39,629 nucleotides of DNA from an uncultured Clostridia bacterium (GTDB lineage Bacteria; Bacillota; Clostridia; Christensenellales; UBA1242), in contig CANQUB010000009.1 in NCBI GenBank assembly GCA_947626955.1, forward strand, positions 1 to 39,629, given 5' to 3'. Of this stretch, positions 7,566 to 15,000 are shown in pieces (the stretch's first letter is position 1; every line of letters begins with the position of its first letter). The position numbers and the translations under genes are program-made. The notes under the pieces are model-generated. The model was not told the origin of the DNA. It did no database searches and worked only from the letters and a program-made list of their open reading frames with translations.

Positions 7566-8222
7566 ATGGAAAATATAGAAAAAATTATTGATCCAATACG
7601 AAAAAACATTGAAGAATACTTCTCCAGCGACCTTTCGGGGCACAACGTCGACCACCTGGACAGGGTTATGAAAAACGCTCTCAAGATTCAAGTCATGGAG
7701 AAAAAGGGCGACCGTGAGGTCATTGCCGTAAGTGCCTTTGTGCACGATGTTCACCGAATAATGTCCAGTGCTGAGGGGCGTTTTATTTCCCCTAAAGAAA
7801 GCCTAGAAGTGGTGGCAAAACTAATTGAGCCCACCCCACTTTCAAAAGAGCAAAAGCAGCATGTTCTCTATGCCGTCGAGCACCACGAGGAATACGCCTT
7901 TGGCGAAGGAGTTATGGTCAGTGACATCGAAAGCCTAATTTTGCAAGATGCCGACAATCTCGATGCAATCGGTGCAATTGGACTTGTTCGAACCCTCAAA
8001 TTTGGAATATCAAAAGGCCTGCCCGTTTTTGACCCCACTGTGCCACTCTACCGAAACAACTTCACCGAAGATAAGGTCGACATTTCAACCATTCACCATA
8101 TCTACAACAAGCTTCTTCGCCTTGGTGAGAATATGAACACAAAATCGGCAAGAAAGATGGCTAAAAAGCGAACAAAACTCATGGAAGAGTTTTTAAAACA
8201 ATATCTTGAAGAGATTGCGTAA
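7566..8222 (+). CDS. HD-domain metal-dependent phosphohydrolase
   Basis: The 218-residue protein is all helical, with HD superfamily metal ligands: His26/His30 in GHNVDHLDRV, the His60-Asp61 pair in AFVHDVHR, the VEHHEEYAF region and a late Asp in LQDADNLDAIGA. This resembles the small YpgQ-like HD proteins, some of which hydrolyse nucleotides. The start is preceded by an AGGA sequence overlapping the end of the histidine phosphatase gene, so it is the second gene of that operon. The C-terminus is basic and helical. The real substrate is unknown. Confidence 0.85.
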   Translation: MENIEKIIDPIRKNIEEYFSSDLSGHNVDHLDRVMKNALKIQVMEKKGDREVIAVSAFVHDVHRIMSSAEGRFISPKESLEVVAKLIEPTPLSKEQKQHVLYAVEHHEEYAFGEGVMVSDIESLILQDADNLDAIGAIGLVRTLKFGISKGLPVFDPTVPLYRNNFTEDKVDISTIHHIYNKLLRLGENMNTKSARKMAKKRTKLMEEFLKQYLEEIA

Positions 8223-8244
8223 TTATAATTTTAAAAATTAAGAT

Positions 8245-8277
8245 GTAAAAAAGTCACCATTATGGTGACTTTTTTAC
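8245..8277. terminator. Bidirectional terminator, 33-nt perfect palindrome
   Basis: The palindrome has 16-nt arms (GTAAAAAAGTCACCAT and its complement) around one central T. It lies between the convergent HD-hydrolase gene and the deoxyribosyltransferase-like gene, and the A and T runs allow it to stop transcription from both sides. Confidence 0.9.
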
Positions 8278-8287
8278 AATTACAAAT

Positions 8288-8701
8288 TTATTTCTTGGCT
8301 TTTGTGGCGGGTTTGGCAGCTGCCTTTGGTTTGGCCTTGGTGGTCTTTTTTGGCTGCTGCTTTTCTATGGCCTTTTCGGCCTTCTTGGTAATGGTGGTAT
8401 TGTCTTTTGGCTTAACATGGTAGATAACATCACGACCAATGCTGTTTGCGTAAAGAATTTCACTCTTTGTGCCCTCGCCGATGTAGCCACCAATGTTTAC
8501 AACATATATGGCGTCGGCCAAATCTATCTTCTTTATATGGCAAGCGTGAACTCTTTCAAGTTGCTCTAGATTCTCATTTTTCTTACCCTCATCGTAGGTG
8601 CATTGCAAAACGCAAATGCCTTCCTTGGTTTCAAGGTCCCAGGCAATACGCTTCATTTCTTTTTCAAATCTCATGCTTCCGCAAATGGTATATACTTTCA
8701 T
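8288..8701 (-). CDS. Nucleoside 2-deoxyribosyltransferase-like protein with Lys/Ala-rich tail
   Basis: The 137-residue protein has a compact Rossmann-like core (1-100) resembling the nucleoside deoxyribosyltransferase/DUF4406 group: it opens with MKVYTICGSMRFEKEM, has LADAIYVVNIGGYIGEGTKSE, and Glu81 sits where the family's catalytic glutamate is expected. Such enzymes cleave or transfer the N-glycosidic bond of deoxynucleosides or deoxynucleotides. After residue 105 comes a low-complexity basic tail of Lys, Ala, Pro and Thr, like histone H1 or HU-type tails, which is not part of the usual fold. I start at 8701, where ATG follows GAGGATAG and a consensus promoter; the open frame extends upstream through the promoter. 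The reaction is inferred. Confidence 0.7.
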   Translation of the reverse strand: MKVYTICGSMRFEKEMKRIAWDLETKEGICVLQCTYDEGKKNENLEQLERVHACHIKKIDLADAIYVVNIGGYIGEGTKSEILYANSIGRDVIYHVKPKDNTTITKKAEKAIEKQQPKKTTKAKPKAAAKPATKAKK

Positions 8702-8719
8702 CTTTCTATCCTCAATTTG

Positions 8720-8748
8720 ATTATAGCACTGGCAATTTTTAGTGGCAA
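8720..8748 (-). promoter_or_regulatory. Promoter of the deoxyribosyltransferase-like gene
   Basis: On the minus strand TTGCCA (8748-8743) and TATAAT (8725-8720) are separated by 17 bp, with an extended -10 TGC. It lies in the short gap after rlmD, so this gene has its own start. Confidence 0.8.
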
Positions 8749-8766
8749 ACAATTTTAGACACAAAT

Positions 8767-10092
8767 TTATTTTCTTTCTAGCACCGCCAAGGTCTCAACG
8801 TGCTGGGTCTCAGGGAACATATCATAAGGTTGCACCAGCGATAGAGTGTAGCCATGGCCAAGCAGCAGCCTTAGGTCTCTTGCAAGGCTAGCAGGGTTGC
8901 AAGAAATGTATACAATCTTTCTTGGCAAGGCTTGGCCAATAGTTTTTAACACCTCGGGGTCGGCCCCTTTGCGTGGCGGGTCAATGATGAGCGAAAACTC
9001 GCCCAGCTCTTTACCAAGTTTTGGCAAAACTGTTTTTACATCGCCATTGATATTTTCCATATTGGAAAGACCATTTTGTCTCTTTACAGTGTTGGCATCG
9101 GCCGTGGCCTCTTTAACAATCTCAATTCCAACCACTTTTTTGACCCTCTTTGCCAGCATGGCCGACATAAGCCCTGCCCCGCTGTAGGCGTCCACCACAA
9201 TCTCATCACTTCCAAACTGCTCAACGGCCTGGCCGTAGATCTTTTGCATTATCTCGTCATTTACTTGATAAAAGCTGTTTGGCGAAATGGCGAACCTAAT
9301 CCCGCCGCAGGTCGAGTTTATGCTCTCAATTCCAGCCACGTGCACCATCTTGCCTTCCAATATAACATTGTTGTCCTGACTCTTTATGCAAAGAAACAAC
9401 CCTATGCTATCTTTGCCAAGCCCAGTGGCCGTGCAAAGATGCTCAAACAGCCCATCAAGGAACACTTTTTTCATTGCTACCACAACCACTAGCAGTTTTT
9501 TATCCACAAAACGCATTAAAATATGCCTAAATTGCGTTTTTTGAGCCAAATTGTGCTCATTTGCATAGCTAATAAAGGCGTTTGCCGCAATTTGCATGAT
9601 TTTTTGCGTAATTGGACAATTATTTATAAATATTGGATCATGGCTAAGCACCCTATACATGGCAAGTTCAAGTTTTTTTTCGCCATTTGCCACCAGCGGA
9701 AAGGCCGATTTGTTGCGGTATTCATAGGGCCTGCTGCAGCCAATGACATCCTGCACATTAGCATCAGCAATTCCGCCAAGTTTTGCCAAGGCATTTTGCA
9801 CAATCTCTTTCTTTACCCGCAAGCTTTCGGCATATGATGCGTGCTGAAGAGCACAGCCACCGCATTTTTTATAGTATTCGCACCTTGGAGCCACCCTATC
9901 CTTGCTGGCCTCCAAAATTTCCACAACTTTTCCAACTGCATAACTCTTAGTTACCTTGATTATTGTGACCTTGACCACCTCGCCTTTGAGTGCAAAAGGG
10001 ACAAAGACCACCATTCCTTCTACTCTACCCACGCCTTGAGCCTCGGAGTTGTAGCCTGTTATTGTCAAAACCACTTGATCATTTTTGTTCAT
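8767..10092 (-). CDS. rlmD: 23S rRNA (uracil-C5)-methyltransferase, RlmD/RumA family
   Basis: The 441-residue enzyme methylates C5 of a uracil in 23S rRNA (U1939 in the E. coli family member) using S-adenosylmethionine. An N-terminal TRAM domain (about 1-60) is followed by the iron-sulfur cysteines C71-x5-C77-x2-C80 (in CEYYKKCGGCALQH) and C159, then the Rossmann methyltransferase domain with DAYSGAGLMSAMLAKR, IIDPPRKGADPEV and the catalytic cysteine in VYISCNPASLARDL. I use the ATG at 10092, preceded by AGGGAAG, rather than the one 33 nt upstream, which lacks a ribosome binding site. Family paralogues (RlmCD, TrmA-like) are hard to separate, so the exact target uracil is uncertain. Confidence 0.9.
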   Translation of the reverse strand: MNKNDQVVLTITGYNSEAQGVGRVEGMVVFVPFALKGEVVKVTIIKVTKSYAVGKVVEILEASKDRVAPRCEYYKKCGGCALQHASYAESLRVKKEIVQNALAKLGGIADANVQDVIGCSRPYEYRNKSAFPLVANGEKKLELAMYRVLSHDPIFINNCPITQKIMQIAANAFISYANEHNLAQKTQFRHILMRFVDKKLLVVVVAMKKVFLDGLFEHLCTATGLGKDSIGLFLCIKSQDNNVILEGKMVHVAGIESINSTCGGIRFAISPNSFYQVNDEIMQKIYGQAVEQFGSDEIVVDAYSGAGLMSAMLAKRVKKVVGIEIVKEATADANTVKRQNGLSNMENINGDVKTVLPKLGKELGEFSLIIDPPRKGADPEVLKTIGQALPRKIVYISCNPASLARDLRLLLGHGYTLSLVQPYDMFPETQHVETLAVLERK

Positions 10093-10287
10093 CTTCTTCC
10101 CTACAAGGCCAATAAAAGCGGCCAAATTTTAATAAATTTTCATTAAAATGATTATTTTTAATAATTTTTTGCACAATTTTTGAACCTTTTTGCGTTTTTT
10201 GAAAATGCAAATTTTGCAAGGTCTTTTCTTGCTTTTAATTATTATAAATAATATATACCATGGCCAAATAAAAATCAAACTAAAAAC

Positions 10288-10316
10288 TTGACTTAATAGC
10301 AAAATTTATCCATACT
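10288..10316 (+). promoter_or_regulatory. Probable promoter of the radical SAM gene, abutting the start codon
   Basis: TTGACT (10288-10293) and CATACT (10311-10316) are separated by 17 bp; TACTTT (10313-10318) at 19 bp is an alternative. The ATG at 10324 follows within 5-7 nt, and no Shine-Dalgarno sequence is present, which again suggests a leaderless transcript. The rest of 10093-10287 is very AT-rich, with no gene seen. Confidence 0.55.
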
Positions 10317-10323
10317 TTAGTTT

Positions 10324-11202
10324 ATGAAATGCAACCAGTGCCCAAGAGAGTGCAATGTTGACCGAGCAAAGAGCCTCGGCTTTTGCCGCTGCCCCGAAAA
10401 AATGATAATAAGCAAGGTCATGCTCCATAAATATGAAGAGCCATACCTAACCGACCAAAACAATCTTAGCGGCGCCATATTCTTTGGCGGTTGCTCGCTC
10501 AGGTGCGTGTATTGCCAAAACTATTCTATAAGCCACTCCTGCACGGGCAAGGCAGTCACACCCAAGGGGCTTGTAGAACTTTTTAAGGACATAGAGTCCC
10601 GCGGGGCCAGCAACATCGACCTTGTCACCCCTACCCACTACGCCAGCAAGATTATTGAGGCTCTAAAAATTTATAAGCCCAGCGTTCCCGTTATTTGGAA
10701 CACCTCGGGCTATGAAAAGCCCGAAACCATACAAAAGCTTGACGGACTGGTGGACATATATCTAACCGACCTAAAATATCACTCGGCCGAGCTTGCCAAA
10801 AAGTACAGCCAAGCGGGCGACTATCCAAAATTCGCAATTTCCAGCCTTAAAGAGATGAAAAAGCAGGTAATAACCAATGTTTTTGTGGGTGGAGTGCTAA
10901 AAAAAGGAATTGTGGTTCGCCACTTGGTGCTGCCCGGACAAACCAAAGACAGCTTTGAAGTTTTAAATGACATCAAAAAGATCCTTGGCAAAAAGGCCCT
11001 TGTATCCATAATGAGCCAGTACACTCCCATGGGCGAGGCCAAAAACTATCAAGAAATCAATCGCTCTATTAAGCCCCTTGAGTATAAGGCGGTGGTCAGC
11101 CATGCCCTTAGCCTTGGCCTCACTAATGCCCTTGTGCAGGACCTTGACAGTGCCAGCGACGCCTACACTCCATGCTTTAATAATGGGCAAATTTTTGAAT
11201 AA
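10324..11202 (+). CDS. Radical SAM protein, PflA-like (COG1313/PflX type)
   Basis: The 292-residue protein contains the radical SAM cluster motif C57-x3-C61-x2-C64 in GGCSLRCVYCQNYSIS and an N-terminal cysteine-rich segment (C3, C6, C10, C21, C23) typical of this pyruvate formate-lyase-activating-enzyme-like family. It would use a [4Fe-4S] cluster and S-adenosylmethionine to start radical chemistry. The partner enzyme is not known for most members, and no glycyl radical enzyme lies nearby. The N-terminal cysteines fix the ATG at 10324. There is no ribosome binding site. The DnaD-like gene downstream has its own promoter, so this appears to be a single-gene unit. Confidence 0.88.
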   Translation: MKCNQCPRECNVDRAKSLGFCRCPEKMIISKVMLHKYEEPYLTDQNNLSGAIFFGGCSLRCVYCQNYSISHSCTGKAVTPKGLVELFKDIESRGASNIDLVTPTHYASKIIEALKIYKPSVPVIWNTSGYEKPETIQKLDGLVDIYLTDLKYHSAELAKKYSQAGDYPKFAISSLKEMKKQVITNVFVGGVLKKGIVVRHLVLPGQTKDSFEVLNDIKKILGKKALVSIMSQYTPMGEAKNYQEINRSIKPLEYKAVVSHALSLGLTNALVQDLDSASDAYTPCFNNGQIFE

Positions 11203-11207
11203 AAAGG

Positions 11208-11236
11208 TTGAAGAAAGAGCCTTTGTGTGCTAATAT
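11208..11236 (+). promoter_or_regulatory. Promoter of the DnaD-like/DnaC-like operon
   Basis: TTGAAG (11208-11213) and TAATAT (11231-11236) are separated by 17 bp. The ribosome binding site AAGGAAG and the ATG at 11256 follow. Confidence 0.7.
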
Positions 11237-11255
11237 ATAAGAAAGGAAGAAAAGT

Positions 11256-12692
11256 ATGCTTTGTTCGTTTTCAAGTTCACTAGCCATGAATAATGCCACC
11301 CTGGTTGACAACACTTTTATCAACGAGTTTTTGCCAGGTGCACCCGAAAAGGCGGTAAAAGTCTATATCTACGGCCTGTCGCTTTGCTCTCGCCCCACTT
11401 CGGACGACAATGACCTAGACAGCATTTGCCGTGTTCTTTCCATGAGTGAGGACGAGGTGCTAAACGCCTTTTCCTATTGGCAGCAGCTGGGGCTTGTGCA
11501 AGTGGTGAACAAGCAACCTTTTGAAGTAAAGTATCTTTCGGCAAGGGAGAGCGGCGGCAGTGCAAAGCTGCGTTCAAAGGCCAAATATGCCGATTTTAAC
11601 GCCCAAATTCAAAGCATAATCACCGACCGCATGATAAAACCTATCGAATATAACGAATACTATAACCTCATCGAGAACAAGCATTTTGAGCCCGAGGCGC
11701 TGGTCATGATCATCAAGTATTGCACCAACCTAAAAGGCGGAAATATCAGCTATCCATACATCTTATCGGTGGCAAACAGCTTTGGCGAGCAAGGCATAAA
11801 GACATCCACCGCCCTCGAGCAAAAACTTATGGAGCAAGAGCGTTCGTCAGCTCAAATTAAGGACATTTTAAAGACCCTTGGCCTAAACCGTGAGGCCGAC
11901 CTTGAAGAAAGAAATCTTTTCTTAAAGTGGACCAACAGCTACGGCTTTACCGAAGGGGTCATCAAAGAGGTGGCAAAAACCCTTAACAAAAAGGGCGGCA
12001 TGAACAAGCTAGACGAGACTCTTAGCCGCCTGTACGAGCAAAAGCTCTTCACCCTGACCGACGTTGAAAACTACTCTAAGGAGAAGGAACTACTATACGG
12101 CGCGGCCAAGAAGGTCACCTCCACCCTTGGAATCTACTACCAAAACCTCGACAACGTGGTCGACGTCTACATCAAAGACTGGATCGACAAGGGCTACAAC
12201 CAAGAGACCCTCGAAAAGCTGGCTCTTTACTGCTTTAAGCAAGACATAAAGTCGCTGTCGCTCATGAACGAGGTTGTGCAAAAGTTCTATAAACTTGGCA
12301 TTGTCACCATCGAGGCGTTGAACGACTATATTGACGGCGTGGTCAAGATTGACGGCGAAATCAAGAAAATTCTCGACAAGCTGGGACTTTTAAGGCGAGT
12401 AAATTCCAGCGACCGAGACTTCTTTAAGACATGGACCGAAGACTGGCTGCTAGACAGCTCGCTAATCGACCTTGCTGCCGAAAAGAGCAAGAACACCACT
12501 AGCCCGCTAAGGTATATGAACAAACTGCTGCTGGATCTGCATAACAGGGGCATAAAGACCCGCCCAGAGGCCGAAAAGGCCCTGGCCAATGTAGGAAACA
12601 GCACAGCCGCAAAGAGCGAATTTAGCCAAAGAGAATACACCAAAGAGGAACTGAACGCCCTGTTCGACTCCCTCGACGACATAGAGGTGTGA
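11256..12692 (+). CDS. DnaD/DnaB-like replication initiation protein with tandem DnaD-type units
   Basis: The 478-residue protein starts with a winged-helix-like region (about 18-95: FINEFLPGAPEKAVKVYIYG, then a helix-turn-helix-like SMSEDEVLNAFSYWQQLGL). It continues with four tandem helical units at about 125-190, 200-275, 285-362 and 369-445, each ending in the DnaD pattern of two helices with YI/DW/Y-type aromatics and a short hydrophobic turn, such as ILKTLGL...LFLKWTNSYGF, VTSTLGI...YIKDWIDKGY and ILDKLGL...FFKTWTEDWLL. In Bacillota, DnaD and DnaB proteins bring the helicase to oriC. The next gene, 1 nt away, encodes a DnaI/DnaC-type loader, which supports a primosome role. The usual DnaD has one such unit, so this is an expanded form. 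Confidence 0.85.
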   Translation: MLCSFSSSLAMNNATLVDNTFINEFLPGAPEKAVKVYIYGLSLCSRPTSDDNDLDSICRVLSMSEDEVLNAFSYWQQLGLVQVVNKQPFEVKYLSARESGGSAKLRSKAKYADFNAQIQSIITDRMIKPIEYNEYYNLIENKHFEPEALVMIIKYCTNLKGGNISYPYILSVANSFGEQGIKTSTALEQKLMEQERSSAQIKDILKTLGLNREADLEERNLFLKWTNSYGFTEGVIKEVAKTLNKKGGMNKLDETLSRLYEQKLFTLTDVENYSKEKELLYGAAKKVTSTLGIYYQNLDNVVDVYIKDWIDKGYNQETLEKLALYCFKQDIKSLSLMNEVVQKFYKLGIVTIEALNDYIDGVVKIDGEIKKILDKLGLLRRVNSSDRDFFKTWTEDWLLDSSLIDLAAEKSKNTTSPLRYMNKLLLDLHNRGIKTRPEAEKALANVGNSTAAKSEFSQREYTKEELNALFDSLDDIEV

Positions 12693-12693
12693 T

Positions 12694-13635
12694 ATGGATA
12701 AAAACGGATATTTATCAAAGCTGCAAGCTGTTTTGGCGTCAAGGCGTGCCGAGGCGCAAAACACGGCCTACAAAAACCAGCAAAGAGCTCGAAGCAACAG
12801 CGAGTTCTTGGCCCTTGACACCGAGGAAAAAAACTTGGTGTTTGACAAGGGCAAACTTATAGCCAACGGCCTAAGCACAGCCGAGATTGACAAAAAACTT
12901 ACTGCCATTAGGCAAAAAAAGGCCAAGATTCTTGCAAAACTGGGCCTAAGCCCGGCCGACCTTGAGCCGCAATATGTTTGCAAAAAGTGCAACGACCTTG
13001 GCTATATTGGCGGGCAGATGTGCACCTGCCTTAAAAAGATGCTGAACGAAACCCTTATCCATGAGTGTGGTGCGGGCAAAGATAAACTAAGCGACTTTAG
13101 AGACTTCAACCTCGACTTTTTGAAAGACGAGCAGCACAAAACCCAGCTTATTAAGCTTAGGAAGAAGTTTGAAGAAGTGGCTGAGGGCTTTCCTACCTCT
13201 TCGCCAAAATTCATTGTGCTTTCGGGCAAGACGGGGGTTGGCAAAACATTTTTGACCGAGTGCCTGGCAAAAGCCCTGATTGACAAGGGGTATTTGGTCT
13301 CGTTTGTGTCAGCCTTTGGCATGAACAATCTATTTTTGAGCTACCACACCACCTTTAACGAGCAAAAACAAAGCTATCTTAACGCTCTTATCGACCCTGA
13401 CGTGTTGGTAATCGACGACCTTGGCACCGAGCCCGTGCTAAAGAACGTGACCAAGGAATATCTTTTGTTGGTGCTGAGCGAAAGGTCACGGCTAAACAAG
13501 CTTACAATAACCACCACCAACCTTGGCATGGACCAGCTTTTGAGCCGCTACGACGAGAGAATATTCTCACGTCTGTGCAACAAGCGTGAAAGCTTTTTGG
13601 CCCAAATTGTTGGCAGCGATCTAAGACTAAAATAA
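12694..13635 (+). CDS. DnaC/DnaI-type replicative helicase loader
   Basis: The 313-residue AAA+ ATPase is expected to load the replicative helicase during primosome assembly. Its N-terminal part is helical (about 1-80), followed by a zinc-binding cluster with C96, C99, C110 and C112 (CKKCNDLGY...MCTC), as in DnaI. The ATPase domain has Walker A GKTGVGKT (178-185), Walker B VLVIDDLG (237-244) and the sensor segment ITTTNL. The arrangement right after a DnaD/DnaB-like gene, with one base between stop and start (TGATATG), matches the dnaB-dnaI order seen in Bacillota. Length and motifs are complete. Confidence 0.92.
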   Translation: MDKNGYLSKLQAVLASRRAEAQNTAYKNQQRARSNSEFLALDTEEKNLVFDKGKLIANGLSTAEIDKKLTAIRQKKAKILAKLGLSPADLEPQYVCKKCNDLGYIGGQMCTCLKKMLNETLIHECGAGKDKLSDFRDFNLDFLKDEQHKTQLIKLRKKFEEVAEGFPTSSPKFIVLSGKTGVGKTFLTECLAKALIDKGYLVSFVSAFGMNNLFLSYHTTFNEQKQSYLNALIDPDVLVIDDLGTEPVLKNVTKEYLLLVLSERSRLNKLTITTTNLGMDQLLSRYDERIFSRLCNKRESFLAQIVGSDLRLK

Positions 13636-13663
13636 AGGCCACGGGTCTAACCCATGACCTAAT

Positions 13664-13700
13664 AAAAAAACCAGACCATTGTTGGTCTGGTTTTGTTTTA
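13664..13700. terminator. Bidirectional terminator between convergent genes
   Basis: The stem AAAACCAGACC/GGTCTGGTTTT with loop ATTGTT (13667-13694) has flanking A and T runs. It serves the helicase loader gene on the plus strand and the acidic-tail gene on the minus strand. Confidence 0.88.
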
Positions 13701-13704
13701 GTTA

Positions 13705-14127
13705 TTATTCGTCCTCTCCGTCGTCGTCATCGGTATCTTCTTCATAATCTTCTTCGTCATCGTCTTCGTCATCGTCTTCGTCATCGTCTTCGTCGTCTTC
13801 ACCTTCTCCAGTAACGACTTTCTTGTAGTCTTCCATGTCGATATCGAGCAAGGTTGGGTCAAAATATTTTGAAATTATGCCGTCCATCATTTCGTTTTGC
13901 TCTTTGAACCCATCGGAGTTTACATAATCATTCAGCACATCTCCGGCTTCTTTTGGGTCGGTTACGAGCGTGACAGCGTCTTCATCGAATTTTAAAATTT
14001 CGAGAACAGGTAGGTCGCCAATTCGCAAGCAGAACATATATTTACCTTCGTCATGATGTATCTTGTTTATAAGTATATGCTTAGAACCATCAGCAAGGGT
14101 GATGACTCCCAATTCTTCAATTAACAT
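13705..14127 (-). CDS. Small protein with long acidic C-terminal tail, possibly DUF1292-like
   Basis: The 140-residue protein has an N-terminal beta-rich part (about 1-60, VITLADGSKHILINKIHH, then YMFCLRIGDLPVLEILKFDED) that faintly resembles DUF1292/YrzB proteins, although I would not insist on that. It ends in an Asp/Glu tail (about 108-140) encoded by 12-bp repeats of the GTCATCGTCTTC type (about 13755-13800). It follows the next upstream gene by only 3 nt, so the two are cotranscribed. Acidic tails of this type often mimic nucleic acid or bind basic partners; here the partner could be the Lys/Arg-rich upstream product, which is inference only. No catalytic motif is seen. Confidence 0.6.
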   Translation of the reverse strand: MLIEELGVITLADGSKHILINKIHHDEGKYMFCLRIGDLPVLEILKFDEDAVTLVTDPKEAGDVLNDYVNSDGFKEQNEMMDGIISKYFDPTLLDIDMEDYKKVVTGEGEDDEDDDEDDDEDDDEEDYEEDTDDDDGEDE

Positions 14128-14130
14128 ATT

Positions 14131-14787
14131 TTAACCTCTCTCATTTCTTGTGCCGTTATCCAACATTTTGTTTATATGATCGGTAAAAGCTTTTTCTGTA
14201 GGGAAGATTGTTTTGAGTCTTTCTTTCTTTTCAGCTTTTACACGCTCTTCATCCTGGCCTCTATTTTTTTGCCTTTCACGATATTCTCTTTCTGAGTCTA
14301 CTTGAGCATTATATTTCCTTGATTGCTCTTGGAGTATTTCATTACGGGCCTCAGCTTGTTTAGTGCAAATTCTAGTTGCAATTACAACTTTTACATCATC
14401 AGGAATCTCTCTAAAACTCAATTTGTTTGAATTGAACGCATGTACACTCATGCCATTTCTCTTTAGAATATACGCAGCAAGCTTATTAGCACGATCGTCG
14501 GCCACTTCTGAAAGTGGAAGATTTCTAGGCCTTTTGTACTTAAAACCTTTACTATACTTTTTATCTATGAATTCTTTTTGCTTATTCAAATAGCCATCAA
14601 GAATTCTTTGAATAAAATTAAATTCCGAACTAAGATTCCCATTTACTTTGTCAACTTGCATTGGTCTCAACCATAGATCGAACAACTTATCACTTGCAAA
14701 GGCATCTTCGCCTGTGTAACCTATTTGGTTGGCAGCCCAGTGAAAGTATTGTGTTTCGGTGTGGCGTGGTAGTTTAACTTTTCTCAT
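14131..14787 (-). CDS. Hypothetical charged protein, first gene of a two-gene unit
   Basis: I do not recognise this 218-residue protein. It has no signal peptide or membrane segment. The N-terminal 130 residues look folded and mixed (HTETQYFHWAANQIGYTGED, FNFIQRILDGYLNKQKEFID), and residues of about 145-195 form a Lys/Arg/Glu-rich helix, probably a coiled coil (SEREYRERQKNRGQDEERVK). The ATG at 14787 follows AAGGGG, and a consensus promoter lies upstream. The gene looks somewhat richer in A and T than neighbours such as the helicase loader, and with its partner it could be a recent insertion, but no mobile-element ends are visible. Confidence 0.6.
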   Translation of the reverse strand: MRKVKLPRHTETQYFHWAANQIGYTGEDAFASDKLFDLWLRPMQVDKVNGNLSSEFNFIQRILDGYLNKQKEFIDKKYSKGFKYKRPRNLPLSEVADDRANKLAAYILKRNGMSVHAFNSNKLSFREIPDDVKVVIATRICTKQAEARNEILQEQSRKYNAQVDSEREYRERQKNRGQDEERVKAEKKERLKTIFPTEKAFTDHINKMLDNGTRNERG

Positions 14788-14822
14788 TAATTTTTTCCCC
14801 TTTGATTGATATTACTGATTTA

Positions 14823-14852
14823 ATTGTACCCACTACCCCGCCTTTTTGTCAA
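14823..14852 (-). promoter_or_regulatory. Promoter of the two-gene hypothetical unit
   Basis: On the minus strand TTGACA (14852-14847) and TACAAT (14828-14823) are separated by 18 bp, 35 nt before the start codon. Confidence 0.75.
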
Positions 14853-14959
14853 GGTTTTTTACTCGAATTTCAACAAAAGTAGCATTTTTGGGGATTTTTT
14901 TGGCCAATTTTGCAAAAATTTGCAGCCATGTAAAGAACCCAATAAAAAAACAAATAAAT

Positions 14960-15000
14960 AAAAAGCAAAAAAAATAGCCGAGATTTCTCTCGGCTATAGG
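14960..15000 (-). terminator. Terminator of the giant surface protein gene
   Basis: On the minus strand ATAGCCGAG/CTCGGCTAT (14997-14974) closes a 6-nt loop and is followed by a run of eight T, just after the stop codon. Confidence 0.9.

Noticed and set aside
10093..10287. Possible small gene or replication origin in the AT-rich gap before the radical SAM gene
   Set aside because: No start with a ribosome binding site, no DnaA-box cluster (TTATCCACA) and no repeats are seen; it looks like plain AT-rich intergenic DNA.
13755..13800. 12-bp tandem repeats of GTCATCGTCTTC type, CRISPR- or minisatellite-like
   Set aside because: They encode the Asp/Glu tail of the 13705-14127 protein and have no spacers.
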